The notes beneath the pieces were generated by a model. The model was given only the letters and a program-made list of their open reading frames with translations, was not told the origin of the DNA and ran no database searches. From Chitinophaga varians (lineage in GTDB: Bacteria > Bacteroidota > Bacteroidia > Chitinophagales > Chitinophagaceae), in contig NZ_JACVFB010000002.1 of the NCBI RefSeq assembly GCF_014529945.1, positions 1,178,001 to 1,242,000 on the forward strand: a DNA stretch of 64,000 bases, read 5' to 3'. This document shows positions 50,578 through 59,041 of this stretch, piece after piece. The position numbers and the translations under genes are program-made. Numbering within the stretch: the first letter of the stretch is position 1; every line of letters starts with the position of its first letter.

Positions 50578-51801
50578 ATGGTTTGGCAGTTTGCTTCCCG
50601 TTACTTCAGGGCTAAAAAATCCACTAACGCCATCAACATCATTGCCTGGGTAAGTGTAGCTGCCATTGCGATCGGTACCGGAGCGCTGATCGTTATCCTG
50701 AGCGTGTTCAATGGGTTTGAAGGTCTGGTGAAGTCCCTGTATTCCTCTTTTTATCCGGCTATTAAAGTTGTGCCAGCGAGTGGTAAAACGTTGTTGCTCA
50801 CCCCGGCGCAACTGCAGGCTATCGGGCATACGCCCGGTGTGGCTGCTTATTCTGAGGTAGTGGAAGAAAAAGCGGTGCTTCGCTACGGGGACGAGCCTAC
50901 GATTGCCGTACTGAAGGGCGTGGACAGTAGCTACAACCGGGTAACGGACGTGAAAGGTAATATCGTCCGCGGACGTTTTGATATCGGGGATGAAACGGCT
51001 TACCGCGCCGTACTGGGGCTGGAGCTGGAAGGTGCGCTGGGCGTGGATGTAGAGCATAGTATGGTACCGGTGACAGTATACGTGCCCCGCCGGAACGTCA
51101 ATGCATTTGTAACACCGGAAGACGCGCTGAACAACGGTGTGCTTTATCCTGCGGGCACCTTCGCCATTCAGCAGGAGTTCAACAGTAAATACGTCATTAC
51201 TCATATCAACTTCCTGCGTGGTTTGCTGGAGCTGAAGCCTGGTGAGATGTCGGCCCTGGAAGTAGCGGCTGCGCCGGGTGTGAACCAGAATGAGCTAAAA
51301 GGCAGGCTGCAGCGCCTGTTGGGGGCATCTTACAAAGTGCAGACCCGCTACGAACAGAATCAATCGCTGTATGCCATTATGCAGACAGAAAAGTGGGCGG
51401 TGTATGTGATTCTCAGTTTCATTATGATCATCGCCGCCTTCAACATGATAGGATCGTTATATATGCTGGTGATTGAGAAAGAGAAAGATATCACGATCCT
51501 GAAAGCTATGGGAGCTCGTAAGTCGCTGATAATGAGAATATTCCTGACCGAAGGGCTGATTATTGCCGGCATTGGCACCCTGCTGGGGTTTGTACTGGGA
51601 GGTGGATTTTGTCTGATACAGCAACATTTCGGCATTATTCGGCTGGAAGGCACCTCGTTTTTGGTGGATGCCTACCCGGTAAGCATGCATCTGGCGGATT
51701 TTGGGCTGGTGCTGATCACCATCCTGGTTATTGGGCTGGCTGCCAGTTGGTATCCTGCACGCAGGGCCGCTGTGGAGGCCATCTCTCTCAAGGCTACCTA
51801 G
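50578..51801 (+). CDS. FtsX/LolE-type ABC transporter permease
   Basis: The 407-residue protein has one N-terminal membrane helix (about 22-44), a large periplasmic MacB-like domain (about 50-260) and three C-terminal helices (about 275-400), the layout of lipoprotein-releasing permeases LolC/LolE and MacB. Opening WQFASRYFRAKKSTNAINIIAWVSV and the end block WYPARRAAVEAISLKAT are characteristic. No ATPase gene is adjacent; in Bacteroidota it is often elsewhere. The ATG at 50578 lies after the inverted repeat; the frame is open upstream within it. Confidence 0.9.
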   Translation: MVWQFASRYFRAKKSTNAINIIAWVSVAAIAIGTGALIVILSVFNGFEGLVKSLYSSFYPAIKVVPASGKTLLLTPAQLQAIGHTPGVAAYSEVVEEKAVLRYGDEPTIAVLKGVDSSYNRVTDVKGNIVRGRFDIGDETAYRAVLGLELEGALGVDVEHSMVPVTVYVPRRNVNAFVTPEDALNNGVLYPAGTFAIQQEFNSKYVITHINFLRGLLELKPGEMSALEVAAAPGVNQNELKGRLQRLLGASYKVQTRYEQNQSLYAIMQTEKWAVYVILSFIMIIAAFNMIGSLYMLVIEKEKDITILKAMGARKSLIMRIFLTEGLIIAGIGTLLGFVLGGGFCLIQQHFGIIRLEGTSFLVDAYPVSMHLADFGLVLITILVIGLAASWYPARRAAVEAISLKAT

Positions 51802-51826
51802 TCAGCTAAATATTTAGATATCTTTT

Positions 51827-51880
51827 AATCATAAAAGGAAGGGGGACTTTGATATCAAAGTCCCCCTTCCTTTTATGATT
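51827..51880. terminator. Perfect 54-base palindrome acting as terminator
   Basis: Positions 51827-51880 form a perfect uninterrupted palindrome centred on GATATC (51851-51856) with the arm AAAAGGAAGGGGGACTTT. Both outer ends are AT-rich and a T-run follows on the plus strand. It separates the convergent permease and transketolase genes. An outer 12-base inverted repeat (ATATTTAGATAT, 51810-51821 with 51902-51913) surrounds it. Confidence 0.9.
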
Positions 51881-51934
51881 TTTTTTAATACTTAAATAAA
51901 TATCTAAATATCAAATGTGTAAATTCCAAAACAA

Positions 51935-52771
51935 TTAATAGTCGCCCAGTGTTTCAGGTAACTGAGCCAGTGCTTTGGCCAGTTGCTCATCGCTGGGGGC
52001 GATACCATGCCATTCGTGGTGACCTTCCATAAAGTCTACACCCTGTCCCATCACGGTTTTCATGATGATGGCGATGGGTTTGCCCTGGCCGGTGAGGCTT
52101 TTAGCTTTTTCGAGTGTGGCTACGGTTTCGTCCATATCGTTGCCGTTCATATGGAGGACTGTCCATCCGAAGGTTTCGAATTTGGCGCCTACATCGCCGA
52201 GGCCTGCTACGTCATCGGTAGTGCCGTCTATCTGTTGGCCGTTGAGGTCAACGGTGATGATCAGGTTATCCACTTTGTGGTGGGGAGCAAACAGTACGGA
52301 TTCCCAGATTTGTCCTTCTTCCAGTTCACCATCGCCATGGAGGCAGAAAACGATGCCTTTATCATTGTTCAGCTTTTTGCTTAAAGCTGCGCCGATGGCT
52401 ACGCTCATGCCTTGACCGAGGGACCCGGAGGCCATGCGTATACCCGGAAGGTGTTCATGGGTGGTAGGATGTCCCTGCAAGCGGGAATTCAGTTTCCGGA
52501 AGGTGGCGAGCTCCTGTACGGGGAAATAACCCGAACGGGCCAACGCGCTATAGAAAACAGGGGAAATGTGTCCATTGGAGAGGAAAAACAGGTCCTGGTC
52601 ACGGCCGTCCATGTCGAAAGGTTGGGGCGTGTGCTTTAAAACCTTGAAGTATAAGGCAGTAAAGAAATCTGCGCAACCTAAAGAACCACCTGGGTGGCCG
52701 CTTTGAACGCCATGTACCATTCGTACTATATCTCTTCTGATCTGGCTGGCAATATCCTGAAGCTGTGGCAT
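51935..52771 (-). CDS. Transketolase, N-terminal subunit
   Basis: A 278-residue protein equal to the thiamine-diphosphate-binding N-terminal half of transketolase: GHPGGSLGCADFFTALYF at the start, FLSNGHISPVFYSAL, the GDG motif CLHGDGELEEGQIWE and VDLNGQQIDG for ThDP-Mg binding. In two-subunit transketolases the C-terminal half is encoded by a second gene, normally adjacent; here it is not. It acts in the pentose phosphate pathway. The ATG at 52771 begins the family's usual N-terminus. Confidence 0.92.
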   Translation of the reverse strand: MPQLQDIASQIRRDIVRMVHGVQSGHPGGSLGCADFFTALYFKVLKHTPQPFDMDGRDQDLFFLSNGHISPVFYSALARSGYFPVQELATFRKLNSRLQGHPTTHEHLPGIRMASGSLGQGMSVAIGAALSKKLNNDKGIVFCLHGDGELEEGQIWESVLFAPHHKVDNLIITVDLNGQQIDGTTDDVAGLGDVGAKFETFGWTVLHMNGNDMDETVATLEKAKSLTGQGKPIAIIMKTVMGQGVDFMEGHHEWHGIAPSDEQLAKALAQLPETLGDY

Positions 52772-52908
52772 GATAGTTGAGTGATTTTGTGCCGCAAAAC
52801 TAATTGATTTCTTAGATTTTGTGACGTTGAATGTTTGTTTTTGCGGTCTCAAAGTATTAAAAATCCCGATTTTTTTAGTGTTTCTTTTACATATTTGATT
52901 GAAATAAA

Positions 52909-52916
52909 TATCTTTG
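52909..52916 (+). promoter_or_regulatory. -7 element of the WecA-like transferase gene
   Basis: TATCTTTG, a perfect TAnnTTTG match, lies 19 bases before the ATG at 52936. It also sits about 140 bases upstream of the divergent transketolase start. Confidence 0.55.
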
Positions 52917-52935
52917 CAAAACTTAAGCCCCACTA

Positions 52936-54075
52936 ATGGAGAATGTTTTAATTGCTACCGTCCTGAGTTTTGTGGTAACCTATTTTTCTATTCCGATACT
53001 TATCCGAGTAGCGGAATTAAAACACTTGTACGACGAACCAGACGAGAGAAAAACGCATAAACAACGTATACCGACGCTCGGAGGGATTGGCTTTTTCTCC
53101 GGGTTCATCATTGCTGCGACTGTATGTGTTCCTACATTACAGAATTCGCCGTTTCAGTACATGATGGCGGCCTTCTTCATTATTTTCATGGTGGGAATGA
53201 AAGATGATATCGTTGGGCTGTCTCCGTTGAAGAAGCTCATAGGCCAGCTGGTTGCTTCTTTTGCCATTATTTACCTGGGTAATCTGCAGATCACCGGTAT
53301 GTATGGCTTCCTGGGAATTACTACTCTTCCTTCCAATATCAGCCTGATGCTGACATATTTCTATTTTGTTGTGGTGATCAACGCTTTCAATCTGATTGAC
53401 GGGGTTGACGGTCATGCCGGCAGTATAGGTTTGTTGGTGAGTGCGGTATTAGGTGCATATTTCCTGCATGTGGGTGAAATCACTTATGCTGTGCTGGGCT
53501 TTGCGCTGGCAGGCGGGCTGGCAAGCTTCCTGATTTACAACATCTCTCCTGCCCGCATTTTTATGGGCGATACTGGTTCTCTGCTGATAGGTTTAGTGAA
53601 TGCGGTATTGGTGCTTAAATTCATTGAAGTGGCAGGTAACCCGGCCAGCAAAATGCCTATTGGCGCTACTCCGGCGGTAGCTATTGCTATCCTGATCGTG
53701 CCGCTATTTGACACCTTACGGGTGTTTTCCGTACGTATGTTACAGGGCCGCTCTCCTTTTTCTGCGGACCGCAACCATATTCACCACTATTTGCTGGACC
53801 TGCGACTGGATCACAGACAAACTACCCTGGTATCTGTGAGTGTTAATGCAATCTTCATAGCAGGGGCCTATTTTCTTCAGGACCTCGGCACCACCGTGCT
53901 GTCGATCGTTGTGGTGGGAGCAGCTACTACCTTTACCGGCATGCTGTATCTGGCCCGTAAAAAGAAACTGGCTGTAAAAACAGCTGTTACCACTATTACA
54001 CAGCCAGCCGCCCAGAGTGCTTCTACACCTAAAGTACTGCGGGTCACCACAGGAGGCGTATTACAGGATAAGTAG
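52936..54075 (+). CDS. WecA/TagO-type undecaprenyl-phosphate sugar-1-phosphate transferase
   Basis: A 379-residue integral membrane enzyme with about eleven helices and the conserved cytoplasmic acidic motifs of the MraY/WecA family: GMKDDIVGLSPLKKL (DDxxG), NAFNLIDGVDGHAG (NxxNxxDGxDGLA), FMGDTGSL and the RNHIHHYLL (HxHH) loop that interacts with the nucleotide. It is closer to WecA/TagO than to MraY, so it probably transfers GlcNAc-1-P or a similar sugar phosphate to undecaprenyl phosphate, starting a surface polysaccharide. No glycan genes surround it. Confidence 0.93.
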   Translation: MENVLIATVLSFVVTYFSIPILIRVAELKHLYDEPDERKTHKQRIPTLGGIGFFSGFIIAATVCVPTLQNSPFQYMMAAFFIIFMVGMKDDIVGLSPLKKLIGQLVASFAIIYLGNLQITGMYGFLGITTLPSNISLMLTYFYFVVVINAFNLIDGVDGHAGSIGLLVSAVLGAYFLHVGEITYAVLGFALAGGLASFLIYNISPARIFMGDTGSLLIGLVNAVLVLKFIEVAGNPASKMPIGATPAVAIAILIVPLFDTLRVFSVRMLQGRSPFSADRNHIHHYLLDLRLDHRQTTLVSVSVNAIFIAGAYFLQDLGTTVLSIVVVGAATTFTGMLYLARKKKLAVKTAVTTITQPAAQSASTPKVLRVTTGGVLQDK

Positions 54076-54124
54076 CCTGAAAAACGGCTATAACCATTCT
54101 GTGAGCCGTTCTTGTATCCGTTAC

Positions 54125-54155
54125 TTTGACGATTAAAAGAAAACCTGTAGGTTTG
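54125..54155 (+). promoter_or_regulatory. Promoter of frr
   Basis: TTTG (54125-54128) and TAGGTTTG (54148-54155) with a 19-base spacer are an exact match to the Bacteroidota -33/-7 consensus. The frr ATG is at 54178, leaving a leader of about 15-20 bases. Confidence 0.75.
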
Positions 54156-54177
54156 CAGGCACTTAACTATTTATGTT

Positions 54178-54741
54178 ATGCAAGATGATCTAACGCTTAT
54201 CCTGGATGATGCAGGGGACTCGATGAAAAAAGCAATCGGGCACCTGGAACAGGAACTCACTAAAGTAAGGGCTGGTAAAGCCAATCCTCAGATACTGGAC
54301 GGTATTACCGTGGATTACTATGGTGCTCCTACTCCGCTTAGCCAGGTAGCCAATGTCAGCATCGCTGACGCTCGTACCCTGACCATTCAGCCCTGGGAAA
54401 AAAATATGCTGCAGCCTATCGAAAGGGCCATCATTGCAGCTAACATCGGCATCAACCCTCAGAATGATGGTATCATCATCCGGCTGTTCCTGCCACCACT
54501 GACAGAGGAGAGGAGAAAAGAATTCGTGAAAAGAGTAAACTCTGAAGGAGAACAGGCGAAGGTGGCCATCCGGAACATCCGCCGTGACGCTATTGAAGGC
54601 ATCAAAAAACTGCAGAAAGATGGATTGAGCGAAGATACCGCCAAAGATGCGGAAGCTGATATTCAGGTGATGACCGACAAACACATTGTGCTGATCGATA
54701 AACACTGCGAAGCAAAAGAAAAAGAAATTATGGCCATTTAA
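54178..54741 (+). CDS. frr: Ribosome recycling factor
   Basis: The 187-residue protein is a standard RRF: an L-shaped two-domain protein with the long three-helix bundle (residues 1-30 and 105-187) and conserved KVRAGKANPQILDGITVDYYG (in part), PWEKNMLQPIERAI and GEQAKVAIRNIRRDAI. It dissociates post-termination ribosomes with EF-G. It has its own clear promoter and is not next to pyrH or tsf in this window. Confidence 0.97.
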   Translation: MQDDLTLILDDAGDSMKKAIGHLEQELTKVRAGKANPQILDGITVDYYGAPTPLSQVANVSIADARTLTIQPWEKNMLQPIERAIIAANIGINPQNDGIIIRLFLPPLTEERRKEFVKRVNSEGEQAKVAIRNIRRDAIEGIKKLQKDGLSEDTAKDAEADIQVMTDKHIVLIDKHCEAKEKEIMAI

Positions 54742-54744
54742 TCT

Positions 54745-54807
54745 GGCTATTTTATCATTTGGCCATCATTTTAATGACTAAATAACCAAATGACTAAATG
54801 ACTAAAT
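54745..54807. repeat. AT-rich repeat of ACTAAATGA units
   Basis: Units of ACTAAAT(A/G)A(C)CAAATG/ACTAAATG repeat three times on the plus strand, facing two CATTTGG-type units to the left. Same style as 15810-15897. It sits just before the terminator hairpin at 54808-54856. Confidence 0.5.
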
Positions 54808-54856
54808 GAACAGCGGAGAGACTTACACGCAGGTGTGTCTCTCCGCTGCTCTTTTT
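54808..54856. terminator. Bidirectional terminator between frr and the EamA gene
   Basis: GAACAGCGGAGAGAC (54808-54822) pairs with GTCTCTCCGCTGCTC (54837-54851), 14 of 15 positions, with an inner ACAC/GTGT stem and a T-run after it. Confidence 0.9.
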
Positions 54857-54857
54857 A

Positions 54858-55736
54858 TCAGGAGGCTGTTTTAGCCCGGTTCACCAGATACACGCCCAGC
54901 AAGATGATACCCATACACAGCACCTGTATCCAGGTAACTGTTTCATGCGCCAGTATTCCCCATCCTATCGCTACTACCGGTAACGCATAAGTGACCATCG
55001 ACGCAAACATGGAGCCTGCACGGCGAATCAGCAGATAAAATAATACCGCCGCCACCCCGGTGCCCATCACTCCCAGCACCAGCCCGGCAGACAGCGAACG
55101 CCAGGGCGCATGGTCTGTCGCAAACTGAGGGAAAAAATCGCTGAACCATAACACCGGAAAAGTAACCAACCCGCAGAAAAACATGGCAATAGACCCCAGC
55201 TGCAGCGAACCAAACCCTTTCAGATAATGATGCACCAGGCTGATATTGGTACCATAGCTAATAGTAGCCGCCACCACCAGCAAGCTGTAATACCAGTGGC
55301 CGTTGGTGCTGATCCCCCTGGAACTGAAAAGCAGGACAACGCCCAGCAAGCCTACACATACTCCCAGTAGCTGCGCTTTTTTAATAGGACTTTTGAAAAT
55401 AATCAACCCGGTGAGTAGCGCCATCAGCGGTGTCAGGGAATTTAGAATGCCCGCCAGTGAGCTGTCTATCTCGGTTTCGGCCAGGCAGAAAAGAAAGGCC
55501 GGAAGCCCGTTGCCCAGAATGCCGGAGAGAATAATGACCGGCAGCTTGTTGACCGGCGTTTGTCGGATCGCTTTAGGCAGAAAAGGCAATAATGCCAACC
55601 CTGCCGCCACCAGGCGTAAACTGGCTACCTGCCAGGGTGTAAAAGCTTCCAGTCCGATTTTCATTAAAATGAAAGAGCTGCCCCAGGTTAGTGACAGCAA
55701 CAGAAATACGCCCCAGTGGGCAAATTTATGGTTCAA
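54858..55736 (-). CDS. EamA/DMT-superfamily transporter
   Basis: A ten-helix drug/metabolite transporter of about 292 residues. The two EamA halves are visible (LLSLTWGSSFILMKIGLEAFTPWQVASLRL in the first, GVMGTGVAAVLFYLLIRRAGSMFASMVTYALPVVA in the second, read in pieces). The substrate is unknown. The start is uncertain: the frame is open to a GTG at 55811, but a promoter-like TATATTTTG on the minus strand (near 55775-55785) argues for the TTG at 55736, where the typical N-terminal NHKFAHWGVFLLLSLTW begins. Confidence 0.85.
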   Translation of the reverse strand: MNHKFAHWGVFLLLSLTWGSSFILMKIGLEAFTPWQVASLRLVAAGLALLPFLPKAIRQTPVNKLPVIILSGILGNGLPAFLFCLAETEIDSSLAGILNSLTPLMALLTGLIIFKSPIKKAQLLGVCVGLLGVVLLFSSRGISTNGHWYYSLLVVAATISYGTNISLVHHYLKGFGSLQLGSIAMFFCGLVTFPVLWFSDFFPQFATDHAPWRSLSAGLVLGVMGTGVAAVLFYLLIRRAGSMFASMVTYALPVVAIGWGILAHETVTWIQVLCMGIILLGVYLVNRAKTAS

Positions 55737-55855
55737 GTGGCATTTTTTAAGAATACAAAATTGAGAATATAACTCTATTGCACAAAATATAAATCGTTTG
55801 CAATGCAACACTTCTTCGCTGATTTTGTTAAATTCATTGGTAAGAATGTAAATCC

Positions 55856-56602
55856 ATGAGTAAAATCAAGTTGTCTGCCATTAGTACCACCGCTCCCAAA
55901 AAACTGGACAAAGAAAAAACCAAAGCCGCCACAAGGGAAATTTTACAGGAACTCGATGAGTTGCAAAACCTGTTGTATGCCCAGCACAAACACTGTGTTT
56001 TAATGGTCGTCCAGGGAATGGACGCCAGCGGTAAAGACGGCGTTATTAAAAATGTCACCGGCACCCTGAACCCGCAAGGCTGTACGGTACATTCGTTTAA
56101 AGCACCTACACCCGAAGAAACGGACCACGATTTCCTCTGGCGCGTCCATAAACAGGCCCCCGGAAAAGGAATGATACAGGTGTTTAACCGTTCTCATTAT
56201 GAAGATATTCTCATACAACGGGTGCATAAATGGATCGACGAGAAGACTGCCCGCAAACGAATGACGGCCATCAATGATTTCGAGAAGTTGCTGACAGAAC
56301 ATAACAACACGCACATCCTGAAATTCTATTTGCACGTGTCGCGGGAAGCGCAACAACAGCGGCTGACTGAACGTACGGAAGACCCCCGGAAGATGTGGAA
56401 ATATAACGAGAATGACCTGGAAGAAGCTAAATTGTGGGACCAGTACATGGATGCATATGAAGACGCATTTAAATATTGTAATGATATTCCCTGGATCATT
56501 GTACCAGCTGATCATAACTGGTATAAGGAATATATCATTGCACTAACGCTGAGGGATACACTGAAATCACTCCACATGAAATATCCCCGGTTGAAGAAAT
56601 AA
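55856..56602 (+). CDS. Polyphosphate kinase 2 family protein
   Basis: The 248-residue protein is a single-domain PPK2. Walker A-like GMDASGKDGVIKNVTG (about 60-75), the lid region and NRSHYEDILIQRVHKWID (about 120-137) with its metal-binding Asp are conserved. These enzymes phosphorylate nucleotides using polyphosphate as donor or make polyphosphate. Subclass (NMP- or NDP-directed) cannot be assigned safely. It is divergent from the EamA gene and just upstream of mscL; no shared operon is apparent. Confidence 0.93.
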   Translation: MSKIKLSAISTTAPKKLDKEKTKAATREILQELDELQNLLYAQHKHCVLMVVQGMDASGKDGVIKNVTGTLNPQGCTVHSFKAPTPEETDHDFLWRVHKQAPGKGMIQVFNRSHYEDILIQRVHKWIDEKTARKRMTAINDFEKLLTEHNNTHILKFYLHVSREAQQQRLTERTEDPRKMWKYNENDLEEAKLWDQYMDAYEDAFKYCNDIPWIIVPADHNWYKEYIIALTLRDTLKSLHMKYPRLKK

Positions 56603-56680
56603 TAGATTAATAATTAAGCAGTTCTGCGATTATACATTATTTTCGTCGTCATATTTTAACCAAATTAAAACCTTGCATTT

Positions 56681-57103
56681 ATGTCATTCATCAAAGAGTT
56701 TAAGGAATTTGCCATGAAAGGCAATGTAATGGATCTGGCCGTAGGTGTGATCATTGGTGGCGCCTTCGGAAAGATCGTTACATCACTGGTTGACAACATT
56801 ATTATGCCTTTAATAGGCGTAGTAACCGGTGGTGCAGATTTTACGGACAAATTTACCTACCTGGATAGCAGCAAGGGGACTAATTTTCCATCACTGGCTG
56901 CTGCAAAGGCAGCTGGGGCTAACGTATTCGCTTATGGCGCGTTTATACAAAGCGTGATCGACTTCCTGATCATTGCATTCTGTATTTTCCTGTTGGTGAA
57001 GTTTATGAACAAACTGACCAACAAACAACCCGCCGCTCCGGCAGAACCCACTGCTCAGGAAAAACTGCTCATGGAAATCCGTGATGAACTGAAAAAAAGA
57101 TAA
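56681..57103 (+). CDS. mscL: Large-conductance mechanosensitive channel
   Basis: A 140-residue MscL. The pore-lining first helix reads [32 protein letters not shown] (in pieces), the periplasmic loop contains FTDKFTYLD, and the second helix ([19 protein letters not shown]) is followed by a cytoplasmic helix ([13 protein letters not shown]). It opens on membrane tension to release solutes after hypo-osmotic shock. Length and architecture are standard. Confidence 0.96.
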   Translation: MSFIKEFKEFAMKGNVMDLAVGVIIGGAFGKIVTSLVDNIIMPLIGVVTGGADFTDKFTYLDSSKGTNFPSLAAAKAAGANVFAYGAFIQSVIDFLIIAFCIFLLVKFMNKLTNKQPAAPAEPTAQEKLLMEIRDELKKR

Positions 57104-57198
57104 GCGCTGTTTATATTACCGTACGGTACTCAACTGTCCTCCCCTTCCGGGGAACGGTGGGTACTGTGCTTATATGTTAATCTAAAAAAGTCTAATTG

Positions 57199-58143
57199 AT
57201 GAGAAAATTTGCTTTGTCCATGGCCTGTTGTTTACTGGGTTTTATTGCAGTACAGGCACAAAATGACTGGATAAAGAGTCAACGGGATGAAACCGCAAAA
57301 AAAATTAAGAAGGATGATAAAGACACGGCGGTTAAGATCTGGAAAAAAGGTGTTAATCTGAACGTGAACATCAACCAGGGCTCACTGAGCAACTGGGCCG
57401 CCGGTGGTGATAATTTCACGTTCTCACTGGGATCTACCGTATATGCGTATGCGTTCTACAAGAATGGCCGTCGTGCATGGGATAACGTTGCAGACCTGGC
57501 GTATGGTTTTATCAACACTACCAGTCTTGGTGCACGTAAAGCAGATGACCGTATAGACCTTACCTCCAAATACGGATATGATATCGGCAGGCATTGGTAT
57601 GTAAGCATGTTGGGCAACCTCAGGACACAGTTTACCAATGGTTACCTCTACCCTGCGGACACCACCCCACAATTGTCTTCCCGGTTTTTTGCTCCGGCCT
57701 ATGTGCTGTTGTCTCCGGGTTTTGATTATAAACCTGTACCGGAGTTCTCTCTCTTCCTGTCTCCAGCCACTTCCCGCTTCGTATTTGTGATGGATGATTA
57801 CCTGGCAAGTCAGGCGGCATATGGCGTAGACACCGGCAGACATTTTAAGTATGAAATTGGTGCTTATTTGTCAGCCAACTACATGAAAACAATCGCTAAG
57901 AATATTACCTACAAAGGGCGGTTGGACTTGTTCTCCAATTATCTCGACAATCCGCAGAATATAGTGGTATTCTTTACCAATGCTTTGGAACTGAAGGTGA
58001 ACAAATACATTGCAGCCACGCTCAATGTAGATATGATATATGATGATAAAGTAAAAGTATTTGAAAATAAACAGACTGGTGTGTTGGGCCCTCGCTTACA
58101 GGTCAAGCAGATACTCGGAATAGGGTTTGCGGCCAAGTTCTGA
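57199..58143 (+). CDS. DUF3078 outer-membrane-type protein
   Basis: A 314-residue protein with a signal peptide (SMACCLLGFIAVQA-QN), a basic linker and then the DUF3078 region: a conserved NINQGSLSNWAAGGDNFTFSLG near the start of the barrel-like part and many amphipathic strands ending in GIGFAAKF. The family is found in Bacteroidota and is of unknown function; a beta-barrel is the likely fold. The ATG at 57199 is preferred to the TTG just before it. The GCAAAG hairpin downstream may end its transcript. Confidence 0.88.
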   Translation: MRKFALSMACCLLGFIAVQAQNDWIKSQRDETAKKIKKDDKDTAVKIWKKGVNLNVNINQGSLSNWAAGGDNFTFSLGSTVYAYAFYKNGRRAWDNVADLAYGFINTTSLGARKADDRIDLTSKYGYDIGRHWYVSMLGNLRTQFTNGYLYPADTTPQLSSRFFAPAYVLLSPGFDYKPVPEFSLFLSPATSRFVFVMDDYLASQAAYGVDTGRHFKYEIGAYLSANYMKTIAKNITYKGRLDLFSNYLDNPQNIVVFFTNALELKVNKYIAATLNVDMIYDDKVKVFENKQTGVLGPRLQVKQILGIGFAAKF

Positions 58144-58172
58144 TTAGCCGGAATTTTGTTATTTTTGATATT

Positions 58173-58230
58173 ACGCAAAGGCGCGAAGGCGCAAGGCAAC
58201 AAAAGTCTTTGCTGCTTTGCGCCTTTGTGC
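58173..58230 (+). repeat. GCAAAG-type hairpin after the DUF3078 gene
   Basis: The run 58181-58205 faces 58206-58230, with 20 of 25 positions complementary; three of the differences are G-U pairs if the plus strand is transcribed, one is A-C and the rest are in the loop. The units are those of the elements at 27810 and 31452. Confidence 0.6.
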
Positions 58231-58246
58231 ATAAAACATCATCAAC

Positions 58247-59038
58247 GTGAGTGAACAGGTTTCCTATAAAATAAAACTCCCCCAGTTTGAGGGTCCTTTC
58301 GACCTCCTGTTGTTCTTTATAGAACGCGATGAGTTGGATATTTATAATATTCCGATCAATACCATCACGCAGGAATTTCTCGACTATATTCACCATATAG
58401 AGTCGCTGAACATTGAGCTGGCAAGCGAGTTCATTCTCTTTGTGTCCACACTGATGCGGATCAAGGCGAAAATGCTGTTGCCACGCAAAGAGCTGGATGA
58501 GCAGGGTAACGAAATTGACCCGCGGATGGAGCTGATAGACAAGATCCTGGAATATAAGCGATATAAGCAGGCAGCAGCGGAATTGGCCGAAATGGAGGCT
58601 GAACGGATGCTGCATATCAAGCGGGGCAATATTGCGAAGGAACTGGCCGAAATCGGCGAGGTGACCAGCGAAGGTACTGAGATTCAGACGCTTACCCTCT
58701 TTAAGCTGGCCCAGACCTTTGAAAAGGTGATGCAGCGCATGAAAGCGCGCGACCATAAGCCTCAGCACGTGGTGTACAAATATGACTACACCATGGAAGG
58801 GTCGAGAATGTACATGGAAGAGCTGGCCAGATCGGAGCGTACTTTGTCGTTTGAGAAAATATTCGATCACTGTAAAGACAGGGTGCACGCCATTTTCCTT
58901 TTCCTGAGCATGCTGGAACTGGTACAGATGAAGCACCTGGGCATTATGGTAGGAGAAGGCAGAAACAACTTTATTATTGATTACATTGATCCGGAGAACA
59001 GGGAGGAAGAACCTGCCGGAACACTTATAGACGGTTAA
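58247..59038 (+). CDS. scpA: Segregation and condensation protein A
   Basis: A 263-residue ScpA (kleisin). The N-terminal signature YKIKLPQFEGPFDLLLFFIERDELDIYNIPI is intact (in pieces), with EFLDYI and the conserved ILEYKRYKQAAAEL segment; the C-terminal winged-helix kleisin region is at about 200-255. It bridges the Smc dimer in chromosome condensation. The start codon is GTG at 58247. scpB is not adjacent. The next gene, an AraC regulator, starts 3 bases after its stop. Confidence 0.95.
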   Translation: MSEQVSYKIKLPQFEGPFDLLLFFIERDELDIYNIPINTITQEFLDYIHHIESLNIELASEFILFVSTLMRIKAKMLLPRKELDEQGNEIDPRMELIDKILEYKRYKQAAAELAEMEAERMLHIKRGNIAKELAEIGEVTSEGTEIQTLTLFKLAQTFEKVMQRMKARDHKPQHVVYKYDYTMEGSRMYMEELARSERTLSFEKIFDHCKDRVHAIFLFLSMLELVQMKHLGIMVGEGRNNFIIDYIDPENREEEPAGTLIDG

Positions 59039-59041
59039 CAG

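Noticed and set aside
54745..54807. ACTAAATGA repeats considered as an origin or iteron array
   Set aside because: Only three loose copies are present beside a terminator, without dnaA-type boxes or a replication gene.
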